Source of the DNA: Sepiola atlantica
Lineage: Eukaryota; Mollusca; Cephalopoda; Sepiida; Sepiolidae
Assembly: GCA_963556195.1 (NCBI GenBank)
Contig: OY744544.1
Span: 43,480,984-43,544,983 of the forward strand
DNA length: 64,000 nt
Direction: 5' to 3'
Below are positions 21,546 to 32,769 of the stretch, piece after piece. The notes beneath the pieces were generated by a model. That model saw only the letters and a program-made list of their open reading frames with translations, had not been told where the DNA came from and made no database searches. Both the position numbers and the translations under genes were made by a program. The first letter of the stretch is position 1, and the number at the start of each line of letters is the position of its first letter.

Positions 21546-22560
21546 TATGCAAACCCGGTGCGCTGGTGGAAGTGAATGGTATGAGGTTAATAGATCCCCT
21601 AATGTCCGTCGAAAGATCTGTTATCTACATCTTTCTAAGGGCGGTCTGGGTATGCCAACATACGCTTCGGCTATACTACCTGAATCAAATGTGCACATTA
21701 ATTGAGGGAAACAGTGGTTTCTGGAAGGAAGACACTAAGAAAGCCTTTCTGGCTTTGAAAAGTGTGCACTTGGATGAGGGGGAGGTGCACAGGTTGCCCC
21801 GAGGCGAGTGCTCCTTTTATCGCAAGTGTTGACGGGCCTTGAAGTTCCTCTTACGGGTGAAGGAAAGCCTCTCTGATACCCAGTTGTTGTTTCGAAAGGC
21901 ATTGTATCGGGTTATAGTGAGGGGTTCTGTTCGAGATGAGAAGATTGAGGGGTTCGGTTTGTCGAGAGGGGAGCTATGCTCAATCTGGCCTTCGGTGCAT
22001 GGGTTAAAGTGCTTTGATAATGACGAGGCATCTCTGACCTGACTGATCATTAGAAATGCTCTCTGAGTCGGCAAAAGGCTTCATGCAGCTGACATTAGGA
22101 ATTTGCCTATTTGTTTTCATTGCGGTGACGAAGACGAGACTGTTAGTCATGCCTTTGTTTATTGCCGCATCGTTGTGCCACTGATTAAGTTAGTTGAAGA
22201 TCTCATGGTCCGCATACTGAATGTAACGTCCTTCGAAGTGGAACCTATTAATGTATGTAGCAATTGGGCTCTGACAAGTAATAGACAAAGACGTTTTGTG
22301 TTCTATCGCTTACTAGCATTGTTAAGTGTGATATGGCAGACACGTATGAAAGTTGTCTACGAAGGTGAGACCTTCGCTGCACTCGACCTTATTTGAATTT
22401 TCAAATATTGTCTGAAGATTCGCATTAAGACCGAGAAGGCGAAACTCCCTTCAGCAGATGTTGGTGAAATTGGGTGACAATTGCGCAATTGTGTCGAGTG
22501 AGACTTGAGTGGTATTTGGACCTGCCTTAGACAAAGGATTTTGGGTTGCTCCAACGAACG
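21546..22560 (+). pseudogene. Tx1-like LINE ORF2, C-terminal part
   Basis: KICYLHLSKGGLGMPTYAS-like text near 21610-21660 marks the thumb region, retained across the deletion. Downstream, FLLRVKESLSDTQLLFRKAL, GFGLSRGELCS and a C-terminal zinc motif ICFHCGDEDETVSHAFVYCR (22109-22170) fit Tx1 ORF2. The frame continues to the stop at 22394-22396. Frameshifts lie near 21830 and 22040. Confidence 0.75.
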
Positions 22561-22689
22561 TTGATCATGTCCTGTTTAAGGCTAGAGTAGGAGACCTGTT
22601 TTGATTATTATTTAGTTCATAACTTAGCTAGTGCATAGATGATTTCATTAAGCCCTCGCTTTATTTTCGTCCTTGCCCTCCACCCACCT

Positions 22690-22870
22690 TTCCTTGAGCT
22701 TCAGGCCTTTGGAACCCCTTCCCTGTTCTCTATTTCACCAACTGTACCGACATGCAGAAATTAAAAACTGAAGTGAACAAGCTTCTCGCTGCAAGGCTTC
22801 CAATTTAGGATGACCCTTTCAACTTTCACCCTAATTCTCAGTAGCCCCTTATGTCTATAGTGGGGTGAAC
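22690..22870 (+). mobile_element. 3' tail of a CR1/Jockey-type LINE
   Basis: Reading GLWNPFPVL-like, then DMQKLKTEVNKLLAARLPI and a stop, followed by CTCAGTAGCCCCTTATGTC. This matches the 3' end of the LINE at 38.6 kb. It follows the Tx1-like copy with almost no gap. Confidence 0.75.
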
Positions 22871-23247
22871 GAAGTTAAATTTGTTTTTTTAAATCACCTA
22901 AATCATTCATAGTTAAATTAGTTTTGGCATTACTCTAAAAAACATAAACCATTTTTTTTTTTAGCAAACGCTCTTCAAATGAAAGATGACGAACTGGGAG
23001 ACCATCACCACTGCTGCCACCATGATCAGATGAGGGCCTTATCTGGTAGAGGCATGCGGCCAAATTAATTGGTGACTGACTGTGATATAACCATAGGCCT
23101 TTAAGTGACAGGGCGCTAGTCTGTCATCAGTTATCCCCTAGCAAGGCTGATATCCATTTACATACTTTGATGAAGTGTTTGATTACGGCACCTAGAATTC
23201 CAAAAATGGTCACTAATCTAAATACTATCTAGGCTAATGTTGCTTAC
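22871..23247. other. Anonymous DNA
   Basis: Nothing recognised besides a T run and a short CCACCATGATC region. Confidence 0.35.
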
Positions 23248-23378
23248 CTTTTGGTGATAAAATCCAGCATCCACATACTCTACTAACAGTGTACACAACA
23301 CTAATATCAATAAATCTTATTGTGAACGTGACATGAGCATTACCGTCAGCAGCGATTTGCATTGGATAAAACGCATCT
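23248..23378 (-). CDS. Weak candidate exon
   Basis: On the minus strand a 131-nt frame lies between ATAATTTTAG and a good donor (AAAAG|GTAAGCA). It encodes DAFYPMQIAADGNAHV and FTIRFIDISVVYTVSRV. There is no family match I can name, and the acceptor is only fair. It may be chance. Confidence 0.2.
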
Positions 23379-23444
23379 CTAAAATTATCAAGACAAAGTA
23401 GTATAAAACAAATACCATTAAAAACAATAAGTTTTAACAAGTTT

Positions 23445-23765
23445 CATCGTACACGTGAAACGCTGAAATGAAAACTCAATCGATAAAGTAATCGTTATCT
23501 TTATAAACAAGTCGAGAACGAAACTAAGAGCACATAACTCAAGTTCATAATTGTCTAGTTAAGGACAGGGAACCTTTTTTTTTAAAGATAAATACAAATA
23601 AAAAGAAACATTTTACAATTTAAAAACAAAAACGTTCCCTTGTCTTTTAACTAGAAAATTATGAACTTGAGTCATCGTTTTTACTAAACCTATTTTTGAA
23701 CTTGTTTATCAAGATGGCGACTATAATTTCTGTGTGAATTTTTATTTCAGTGTTTCACGTAAACA
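23445..23765. mobile_element. Foldback element 1
   Basis: Arms of about 135-140 bp. Left: CGTGAAACGCTGAAATGAAAA ... ACTCAAGTTCATAATTG. Right arm is its reverse complement ending TTTCAGTGTTTCACG. The arms differ at several sites and a short AT-rich loop separates them. Confidence 0.8.
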
Positions 23766-23995
23766 ATAAAACTTTTTATAACTTACTGTTTTGTAATGTG
23801 TTTTGTTTTGGGTACTGTTGCCGAATAGGCATCTAGAGATTTGCATTTCCGACTGCGAACGAAGAAAGCCGAATCCAAATTAATAAAGCCCTTCCCCCCT
23901 GTTAAGAATGGCTTTCTAAATTTGCTGGGGATCATAAAACAACTATAAATACTAGTTAAACACAAGTTTCTTTCATTACATTTCTTGATGAAATT

Positions 23996-24547
23996 ACAGT
24001 TTAGCAGATACTTTAAATAAAACAAACTGAAATGGGTTGAATAAATCCTATACCAAAAAGCACGTAAATTAATCAAGTAGTTTTTATTTTATATAAAAAA
24101 AAATTAAATTTTAGCCATGTATGAAGAGGACAGCCATTTTGAAAGTTTCCAAAGGGGATTGAAAGTTTTAAAAGGGAGGTAAAAAAATGGGAAAAGTTAA
24201 ATGTATTTCATTTTGTCTTATATAGTACGTCTGTGTCATCTTTCAGAAATTGTGCTTTTCATTTAAAAAAAAAAATGGGAAAAGTTAAATGTATCTCTCG
24301 ACGTCACGTGATCAAATGGAGCGATTTTTTAAGTTACGGTTATCCCCCTTTTAAAACTTTCAATCCCCCTTTGGAAACTTTCAAAATGGCTGTCCTCTTC
24401 GTACATGGCTAAAATTTAATTTTCTTTTATAAAAAAATAAACTACTAGATTAATTTTTGGTATAGGATTTATTCAACTAGTGACAGGTACGTACATCAAA
24501 CAGATATTCCTCAGTTTGTGTTATTTAAAGTATCCGCTAAACTGTAA
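23996..24547. mobile_element. Foldback element 2
   Basis: Near-complete palindrome of about 550 bp. Left arm ACAGTTTAGCAGATACTTTAA to AAAGGGAGG; the right arm mirrors it from CCCCCTTTTAAAACTTTC to TAAACTGT. The right arm has about 30 extra bases near 24480-24510. The centre holds a repeated AATGGGAAAAGTTAAATGTA. Confidence 0.88.
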
Positions 24548-24609
24548 AAGCACCCATTTCTTCTTGCCCCCCCCCCCCCACAACCAAAAACTAGAAAAGC
24601 AATAATCAC

Positions 24610-24952
24610 TTAACGTACATACAGTTCGTTAACGTTCGCCAGTCTCGGAAGTGCTCGGTGAAACTCGCCGTTGATGACGTCAGTACTGATATTTTCTTGG
24701 ATGTCCATGAAGTAACTGTACCGAAAAACTCTGTCAATGAATGAATAATATATTTTTTAACGGTCGAAGAAAATGTAATATTTACCAGTGGTATTGGCAT
24801 ATTCTCTTCCCTCTTACCATTATCCATAAACATATTTTCTGACATCTCGTGGCAGATTAATTCGCCAAAATCAAGAATTGAAAAAAGTTCGACATCAATG
24901 TTGTTAGCAACCGATGTTTTAAATTGGTGTTCACGGGAGGTAACTTTGTATG
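24610..24952 (-). CDS. Two candidate terminal exons of an unknown host gene
   Basis: On the minus strand exon a (24818-24952, 135 nt) follows a strong acceptor (CTTCTTTTTTTTAG) and ends at GATAATG|GTAAGAGG. An 89-nt intron follows, and exon b (24610-24728) reads to a TAA at 24610-24612. Phases agree if exon b starts after CAGAG. The joined C-terminus contains SVANNIDVELFSILDFGEL, ICHEMSENMFMDN and FRYSYFMDIQENISTDVING. It is acidic and non-repetitive, unlike the transposons around it. I do not recognise the family. The exon b acceptor choice is inferred from phase; a donor-like GTACGT just before the stop means the gene could also continue. Confidence 0.4.
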
Positions 24953-25004
24953 CTAAAAAAAAGAAGTTAGAGTGACTTGCCCTTGTCTCTCACATTTCTC
25001 TTAA

Positions 25005-25100
25005 CTAGCTATACCGATCCGGCGTTGCCCGGAAGTCTTTTCACTTTTATTTTTGCTTCATTTTTTCCTTTTTCTTTTTTTATATAGGATTTTGAAAGTT
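25005..25100 (-). mobile_element. Helitron-like end, minus orientation
   Basis: CTAGCTATACCGATCCGGC, then GTTGCCCGGAAGTC, with CTAG at 25005-25008. It directly abuts foldback element 3. Confidence 0.5.
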
Positions 25101-25104
25101 AAAT

Positions 25105-26455
25105 TCAATTAGGCAGATGTGAAGTACATAGAGGACCGCTGACTTCCGGTGGAAAAAGCTTGAAGAAACTGTGTACGGATGCCTGAAAGTGATACAACAA
25201 TTTAAAAAAATTTTTTATTCATATTAATTTCAGACTTTTCTTTTTTTCATATTAATTTCAGACTTTTCTGTCATCATATTCTAATAATTAACATAATACA
25301 GACTATTTGAAAAATAATTTATTTGATTGTTTTCAAAACTTAAAAAAAAATTTCATTGAAGAAAATAAACAAAATAGAATAATTTTTTTTTTTTTCAAGA
25401 AATAATGGGTGCTTATTTAGAACAGGGTCCCTGTAGAAAATTATTTTCATGTAAAATCAGTATTTTGTACTTACTCAGTCAGTTTTTCACTCACGGTACG
25501 AAAAAGAATGTTAAAATATCAAGTAGAACTTTAATTAGAACGATTTTCCATTTCCATAAGGGCGATATACAACGTCTATTCGCCGACATTTTGGGTGAGG
25601 CCGAATTGATGGAATAGCTAACTAAGGGCAGGTAAGTGTCGCGAAATTGCGGAACGGTACCCAGTTACCATGTAAATAATAAAAAAAACAAGAAAGCAGT
25701 AAATGTACATTTTATTAATCTATAAAATTATATCGTGGAAAGTACCCCGGTGAAGAAATCAAAAATAATTATTTAATTTTCATTTTTTTAGTTATTGCCC
25801 TTGGCTATTCCATCGATCGCTCACACCCAAAATGTCAGCTCACACCCAAAATGTCAGCGAATAGACGTTGTACATCGAAATGGAAAAATCGTTCTAATTA
25901 AAGTTCTACTTGATATTTTAAAATTCTTTTTCATACCGTGAGTGAGAAACTATGACTGAGTAAGTACAAAATACTGATTTTACATGAAAATAATTTTCTA
26001 CAGGGACCCTGTTCTAAATAAGCACCAAATAATGTTTTTTAGCAACGGAGTGTTTTTTTTTATTTAATGTTTTTTTTTAAAATATTTAGTGAAAATAATA
26101 TTTTTGGGGAGGGTTAGGGTTTAGGGTTAGGGCATTTCCATTTCTAAGAAAAAAGTTTGATTCCGGAAGTTACTCCATTTCCAAGAAAAAAGGTTTTCAC
26201 TATTATTAAAAAAATGTTTTGAAAACAATCAAATAAAAACAAATAAATTATTTTTCAAATAGTCTGCATTATGTTAATTATTAGATTATGATGAAAGAAA
26301 AGTCTGAAATTAATATGACAAAAAGGAAAGTCTGAAATTAATATGAATAAAAAAAATTGTTGTATCACTTTCAGGCATCCGTACACACTTTCTTCAAGCT
26401 TTTTCACCGGAAGCCAGCGGTCCTCCATGTCCTTCGCATCTGCCTTTAATTATTA
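25105..26455. mobile_element. Foldback element 3, about 1.35 kb
   Basis: Left arm about 25105-25632 and right arm about 25796-26455 are reverse complements. Landmarks: GGCAGATGTGAAGTACAT vs ATGTCCTTCGCATCTGCC; AGGGTCCCTGTAGAAAATT vs AATTTTCTACAGGGACCCT; AATATCAAGTAGAACTTTAA and its mirror. The spacer is about 165 bp. Both arms carry a doubled TATTAATTTCAGACTTTTC unit. The right arm has extra sequence, including a telomere-like tract, and a doubled CTCACACCCAAAATGTCAG. No transposase frame is recognised. Confidence 0.88.
26111..26132. repeat. Telomere-like TTAGGG tract inside foldback 3
   Basis: GGGTTAGGG, then TTTAGGGTTAGGG, present only in the right arm. Confidence 0.85.
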
Positions 26456-26834
26456 CAATATTGTTTAATCATTAGATTATTAATTGCACCGAACTGTAAT
26501 AAAACTAATAACTACCTTGGTAAAATAGTACGAACCCACTTCATCATGGCCACCGGATCTGAAACCGGAAATTGCGAACTGGTGTTAATAAAAAAAAAAT
26601 ACAATTAGTCCGGGGAGGAGGGATAAATAATAATTTTTCACCTATTTGTTTAATTATTAACAAATAATAAAATACATTTGCTTTTTATAATTGCCTTTTT
26701 TTTTTAATTTTGAAAATATTTTTTAACGAATAATTAAATCAAACTTTTTTTTATAATTGGAATGTTTTTTATATTGTAAAATGTTTTTAAATAGTTTAAT
26801 TATTAACCAAATACAATTAGGTTCTTCTGAATTT

Positions 26835-27425
26835 TAGGAATACATCGAATTTATTTGTTTTCATTTAAGAAGAACTCCAGTAGCGTCAGCGGTAGACAAT
26901 CGTCTATTGATAGAATTTCGCGGGAATTATTAATTTAGAAATAACGCAAATTTAAGCATTCAAATTAATTAATAGAACATTTATTGAAGTGTGAATTTTT
27001 TATTTCAAAATTCAATTAAAACAGTCATGTTTTTGTTTTTTTTCAAATTGTTTTTTTTTGGGGGGGGGGGATTACACGAACAGTTTTTAAGGAATTCAAA
27101 TTTGTGAAAACCAACAGTATATTTGAAAGTGTTTTTTTTTGTTTCAAAACGAACAGTTTACTGATAATATAGTAAAAATTTGGGCATTTTTGCATTTTAG
27201 TCTGTTTGTGTTACCCAAAAAAAAACAAATTGAAAAAACAACATGACTGTTTTAATTTAATTTTGAAAAAAAAATTCACAATTCAATAAATGTTCTATTA
27301 ATTAATTTGAATTTGCGTTATTTCTTAATTAATAATTTTCGAGAAATTCTATCAATCAACGATTGTCTGCTGCTAACGTTACTGAAGCTCTTCTGAAATG
27401 AAAATAAATAAATTTGTTTTGTCCC
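26835..27425. mobile_element. Foldback element 4
   Basis: Arms of about 215 bp: left TTATTTGTTTTCATTTAAGA ... AAAACAGTCATG; right CATGACTGTTTTAATTTAA ... TGAAATGAAAATAAATAAA. Spacer is about 150 bp and poly-T/G rich. Confidence 0.85.
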
Positions 27426-28250
27426 TAAAATGCAGAAATGCCAATAAAAACTCCCCAAAAGCTATGCAGGTTAAAATATATTTTTTTTTATTACCACTGG
27501 TTAGCAATTTTTGATTTCAGATACGATGGCCAAGATGTAGTGAATACTTTCTATTTTACCACTAACTTTGTTACCACTATAATCACGTTGGCACACCGGT
27601 TCTCGTTGGGTCACCAAAGTCAAGTGATGTTAAAACCTGGTCAGTATTAAATGGATGCACATTTGGGAATACCAGGCACTGTATGCAGGAGAATAGTACT
27701 TGCAAAACTAACGTTGTCAAAATCGAATTGCACCTGACAACTACAAAATAGAGGTTATCTTCTACATAATGTTATAAAAAACATAAGATATGCACAACGT
27801 AAATGTATGAAAACCTTATTGGATGTAAATGGCTTCCAAACATTTCAATCTTTTAATTCATGGGGATTCGCTAAGAATTTTAAAGCTAGTTTGAAATGAC
27901 TCTCTATTTGACAGTTTAAATGCTTCTAAATTCCTTTCAAATTTCAAAAGCTCATAGAGTAATTCGCCCTTTTTTCAACTATTAATAAAAACTAAACTAG
28001 CTAAATTGTTTACGAATAAACCAAAATGCATTATGGTGGATTTAATTTCGTACTCTATTTTTTAAATAAGTTTCGTATTATTGTAGATTAACACTTTCAG
28101 CTAAATCACACTCCTCTCCAAAGAAATGAGATTCTACTACTTGGGGCAATTACATTTAAAACCTGGTGGAAAGAAAAAAATATTTTAGCATTTACAGTGA
28201 GAAGATCAGTTTTGCATATAAGTTCAGGGCCACACTAGTTTTTTTAGGGC
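27426..28250. other. Anonymous DNA
   Basis: No coding domain recognised. A short plus-strand frame with splice-like ends (27521-27639) is discussed among the rejected items. Confidence 0.35.
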
Positions 28251-28424
28251 AGTGAACCAATTTTTTTTTTGAGGGGGGGGGGGCACTAGAAAATACATTC
28301 TGTGCATTTTTTTAAATAGGTGTGGATGGCTTTTACTTGTTTGGGCTACTAGGTGTAGTTTTATGAGGGAGGGTTTGTTTTTAGAGGGGGGTTGCACCAC
28401 AAATTGACCATTAGATTAACACTT

Positions 28425-28612
28425 TGCTAAACAACACACCAAGGACTTAGGGTTAGTGGTAGGGTGACAGTTTTTTTTAGAATGCTGTGGCTTTGCCACT
28501 CGAACTTAGGGTTTTTGGAGAGGGCTTTGCAATTTGGACTTAGGGTTAGTGGTAGGGTTAGTGTTTTTTTTAGGAGAGTGCTTTGCCACTCGGACTTAAG
28601 GTTAGGGTTTTT
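28425..28612. repeat. Telomere-like minisatellite, three imperfect units
   Basis: Units of about 55-75 bp containing ACTTAGGGTTAGTGGTAGGG, a T run and GCTTTGCCACTC. A G tract lies upstream near 28270. Confidence 0.8.
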
Positions 28613-28867
28613 TGTTTGTTTGTTTTCTCTTTAAATATCTTATTTTCTAGTTTCTTTTTGATACAATTAGATTTTGTCAATAACTAATTTTTGAAATAAT
28701 GAACATTTTTTTTAATAACTTTTTAGCATGGCGTCTGTGTGAATTTTGTTTTATAGATTGAAGTCACTTCGGTAAATTTACAAAATATTGGATGCTTTTT
28801 TACAATCTCACCACAATGAAAAAAAGCATCTTCTTCTTATTTTTTTAAAGAAGCCAATTTTTGGAGT

Positions 28868-29135
28868 CCATTTAACCGACTAATTTGGCTTAATGGTTAG
28901 AGTGTTCGTTAATGCATCAGGAGACCGAAATTCAATCCTTGTTTGAGTTATACCAAAGACTGAAAAAAATGGTACCTGATGCTCCTTTACTAAAGGTCAG
29001 CATTATAAGATAGGGATAAAGAGTAAGTGGAGCAATCCAGGGAAAGGAGTGGAGCTCTCTCTTACATCTCAGTGTAGTAGCCAATGAAAAGATAGCTTTC
29101 GGATCGACTATGATCGACTACTTTACTTTTATTTC
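28868..29135 (+). mobile_element. tRNA-derived SINE
   Basis: Pol III box A-like TGGCTTAATGGTTAGAG and box B-like AATTCAATCC head the copy. The body AAGTGGAGCAATCCAGG, GGAAAGGAGTGG is shared with 61.8, 42.7 (reverse) and 46.6 kb (reverse). It ends in TCGACTATGATCGACTA. Confidence 0.8.
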
Positions 29136-30250
29136 AATCGTATTAAACTTTGATAATTTCCTGATATGCAGTCGCTTATTATTTACAGTGAAAAGGGTTT
29201 GGGTAGGGTTTCATTGCTCTAAGAAAAGTTCTTCTTTGTTTTGTTTTTTACTTAAAAACGATGTTTAAGTAAATAAATAGATAACCATAATTAACATTAG
29301 TAAATTACAACAAATGAGGAAAAACCAAGCTTGCCTATAAAGGAAGTCAAATAAATAAATCCAGAGGGAGATAACTCCAAGTTGTAACATGTTTTTGTTA
29401 TAAATGTGATACATTGACATCAATGTAATCTATGTATAAATCAGCCACGAATGCTAATAATGTGTAAGGTTGGAAACACTCCCGCTCCTCTCACACCAAG
29501 CGTCTCCTATCCTATGTGTTTTAATCAGGGCCTGCGAATCACACATTAGATTCGCTGTTAGTGAAAACGACTTTTATTTATTTATTTTTTTTTTGTAATT
29601 ATATTTTTCTTTCTCCTGATTTCCTCGTGTCCGTACTGCTTATCGCAACAAAATGTTACCACGGTCTTGCTCTGCCAAATGATATCCTTCCGAACAGTCT
29701 TTCATCCAGCGCACAGACCAACGTAGTCACCAACTCAAATCACCAACTCATAGTCGCCCACTTCCTTCAAAACATTCCCCTTTTATTGCCAGTGACATTG
29801 CACTCATGCAAATGAGCAGTGAGCTCTTCTGCCAGAGAGATCAGGAAGTAATGGGAGGTCTTTGCTATAACTAGCCATTTCACTCAGGTTCTGTTTCTTT
29901 ATGAATCCATTCCTGTCTGAGGTAAGTCATACTTTGCTAACCACATTTTTCTTCATTAAAATTATGAAAGGGAGACAAGCAAGTAATGATGGGAGTGAAA
30001 AGAACGGGACACATTAGAATCACAATTTATAAACATAAAAAAATAAGACAATTGCAAGAAACAACAAAGGCGATATTATGCAAACATAACAAGTGTTTAT
30101 TATTTCAAAATGATCAACGAAAAGTTCTGCTCCGCTCTCGAGGAGTTTTTGATACTCAAAAAAATGAGCAAATACTAAAGTTCAAATTTGGACGAATTAA
30201 AATATTTTCCATAAGGCACGTACCTTTTATAGTGTTTTTTGTGTGATAGT
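29136..30250. other. Anonymous DNA
   Basis: It includes a GGGAGATAACT motif at about 29366. A plus-strand frame at 29561-29815 has a hydrophobic N-terminus but no recognisable domain or context. Confidence 0.35.
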
Positions 30251-30254
30251 TGAC

Positions 30255-30445
30255 ACGCTGTGGGGAAGATATTATCACAGAATTTTTTTTCTGATGTCCG
30301 TCTTTATCAGATTGTTTTTAGTGTGGAGTTGTCGGCTACATGAAGGATATTATCACAAAATTTTATATCCTGATGTCCATCCTCCGCAGATAGTTTTTTT
30401 AGTGTGGCGAGCTATAGGTAATCTTGTATCGAGAAAGGAAACTGT
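30255..30445. repeat. Tandem duplication of about 85-95 bp
   Basis: Two imperfect copies with GATATTATCACA, CTGATGTCC and AGTGTGG in the same order. Confidence 0.75.
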
Positions 30446-32765
30446 TGACTTTGTCTATGTAGTCAACTTTGTCGGACTAGGCTTTTCCTTGTGATGTCCG
30501 ATAGACAGCGGTAGGATCGTCACTGTATTTTCCTTAGCCGATAAATTTTGAATCCTCTTTGTTTTCTTGGGGGTTTTATGTGTGTGGGGATATATTGGTT
30601 CGATTTGACTGCTGTGTGAGCACCAAATCTTGGCACGTCCTCTCTCGTCCGCTCCTGAAATCTGTCTCCCATGTTTTCACTTGCTGGGCTTTTCCCGCTA
30701 TTTTCGTTCGCCTAGCAACAGACTTTCCTCCAATTTGATTGGTTGCCCTAATCCCCCCCCCCCCCGCAAACTGTGTGGGCTGATCTCCCGGCTCTTGGCC
30801 TCTAGTTCTCTAGCCTACATCCGGTAATGTGTATTCGCTTCTTGCCGAATTGCACCTTACTGTTTTTTTGTAGGGGAACATGTGCCAGCAAGTCGTCTAT
30901 TCTTCCTTTCATGCTTTATGGGAAAAATATGTGGATATAACATTTTCTTGCCTTGGATTACCTACAGGTTATTACAAATTGCCAACTCTGCTAAAAAGGG
31001 TAATATTTTCTTTCAAAAAAGAAAACGATAAAACTTAAAATTATTTCCCTTTTTGATTTATTTGTAACGTAATCACTGAATTAATCCGAGTGTTTTGTCT
31101 GATTAATCAAAAGTTTCTGGTTTGAAGGAAGAAAACGCAACTTTCCATTCCGTTTCCTGTCGGCACAAGAGTTGCTTCCCTTAGTATTAAAAAAAACATC
31201 ACAATGTGTTATGTTACAAAAATGAATGCTTTTATTTTTTCGTTCAAATCATTCACAAATGAACAAACAGAAACTTTGCACGTCTATCCATCTCTGATGA
31301 GTTTGCCTGTCGAACAGACTCCTTCTCTCCCATGGCACTAAAAGTCAACCTGTTAAGTAAAATTTGTTTATATCATTTGACGTCAGTTCTGTCGTGAATG
31401 TTTGCGACCTGATTTCCAATCACTGCTTTTCGAACAATAGCATTCTCTTAATGATTTTACTTTCAGCCTACTGACGTCATGGGCAAATGAATATTTCCGA
31501 TTTGTCATTTCTTTCCAAAATAATTTTTTGTTCTCTTGTCGTTTTATTTTAACCTTAAATCACTTTGCCTACGCTCGAGGTTCAAATCCGCACTTTGTTT
31601 CTAATAAACTTACATATTTATATTGGCTATCTTTCTTTTCCAGACCAGCTTGTCTTTTCAGATGGTGTATTTTTGAATAATTTCTCCTGAAAGAAAAAGA
31701 AGAAAAACGATGTATTTTGTGGATTTTGTCTAGGCCTTTTAATTTCAAAGTTTGGGAAAATTTGCGGTCATGCGAGAGCAATCACCGTGATAGTAAAAGT
31801 TTCTCTGTGAAAAGAAGATTTATTTCCCGGACGAAGAAAACAAAAGAACTTTCTGAGAAAAAAGAGAGCAAACTTTGCCTCTAAAAAAAGAGGTATGCCT
31901 AAAAACTCTTTTGTCTTTACTAATATTTACAAAACAAAGTAGACATTCTTTTTATTTTATAGTATTTTTTTACATGTCTTAGATTAAACAGCTTCAATCT
32001 AGTAATTTATATTTAAGGAAGTTACTATTTACTCTTTGTTATCACTCTTGCCTCAAAGAGATTTTGAGAAAAGTTATGGCCCTTGTATTTTCAAATCAGA
32101 CGACAATTGGGATTGAATGTGTTGCATAGCAACTTTCAATTAATATATCCTAATTATAAAGTAATTCTTTAGTTGTAAATATATAATAAATATTATTTGT
32201 TGATCTATACAGAAGAGTTTTTATTCACTTCATTCTTTATATTTGTCTCATATTTTACAAATTTTTCAACATCCTAATTATTTATGGATAAATATACAAG
32301 TTGGATAACATTAATCTTTTATATTTTTATTGAATGAATAAACTGTCTTGAATTTTAATTTTATTTCATTTTTCTCCCAGACATATTTGTTTTTCACTGA
32401 ATATCTCTAATCATTAACGTTATTTACATTGTGATCTGCAAGTCGGATTTTGTTAACCACAGAAAATTACTCTGCATATTTCGTGTTCATTTACATATGC
32501 TTTAAATTTAACAAATTAAATTTTTCATTTGTAAGGGCTTTAGTAAAATTTAAACTTGGATTCCTCTTAAAATCTTATATTCGAAATATTGTACTTAAAT
32601 TTATTGTAATTAGATTTAAAACAAATCAAGTAAAATGTTTTTACTGTTTGTAGATATACAGCCCGAATGCAGACCCACTGACATCATTGTAAAAACCCAT
32701 AATGCAAAATTAATACCACTATTAGATTCCTTGTAAAACTTTACTTGAGAAAAAGTTGTGTTTAA
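30446..32765. other. Anonymous DNA with one GC-richer block
   Basis: 30620-30830 is richer in G+C and holds inverted CCAAT-type boxes (ATTGGTT) and a C tract. It could be a promoter-like island or an LTR remnant. No gene is recognised here. Confidence 0.35.
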
Positions 32766-32769
32766 TCTT

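Noticed and set aside
26111..26132. Telomere end
   Set aside because: Only three to four repeat units, embedded in a palindrome with normal sequence on both sides.
27521..27639. Possible plus-strand exon between ATTTCAG and CCTG|GTCAGT
   Set aside because: Splice signals are only fair and the peptide matches nothing I know; not strong enough to annotate.
30620..30830. CpG-island-like promoter
   Set aside because: It is only moderately GC-rich and there is no gene start nearby to support it.
31563..31602. tRNA-like GAGGTTCAAATCCGCAC
   Set aside because: A T-arm-like B box is present, but no matching A box, anticodon arm or acceptor stem is seen.
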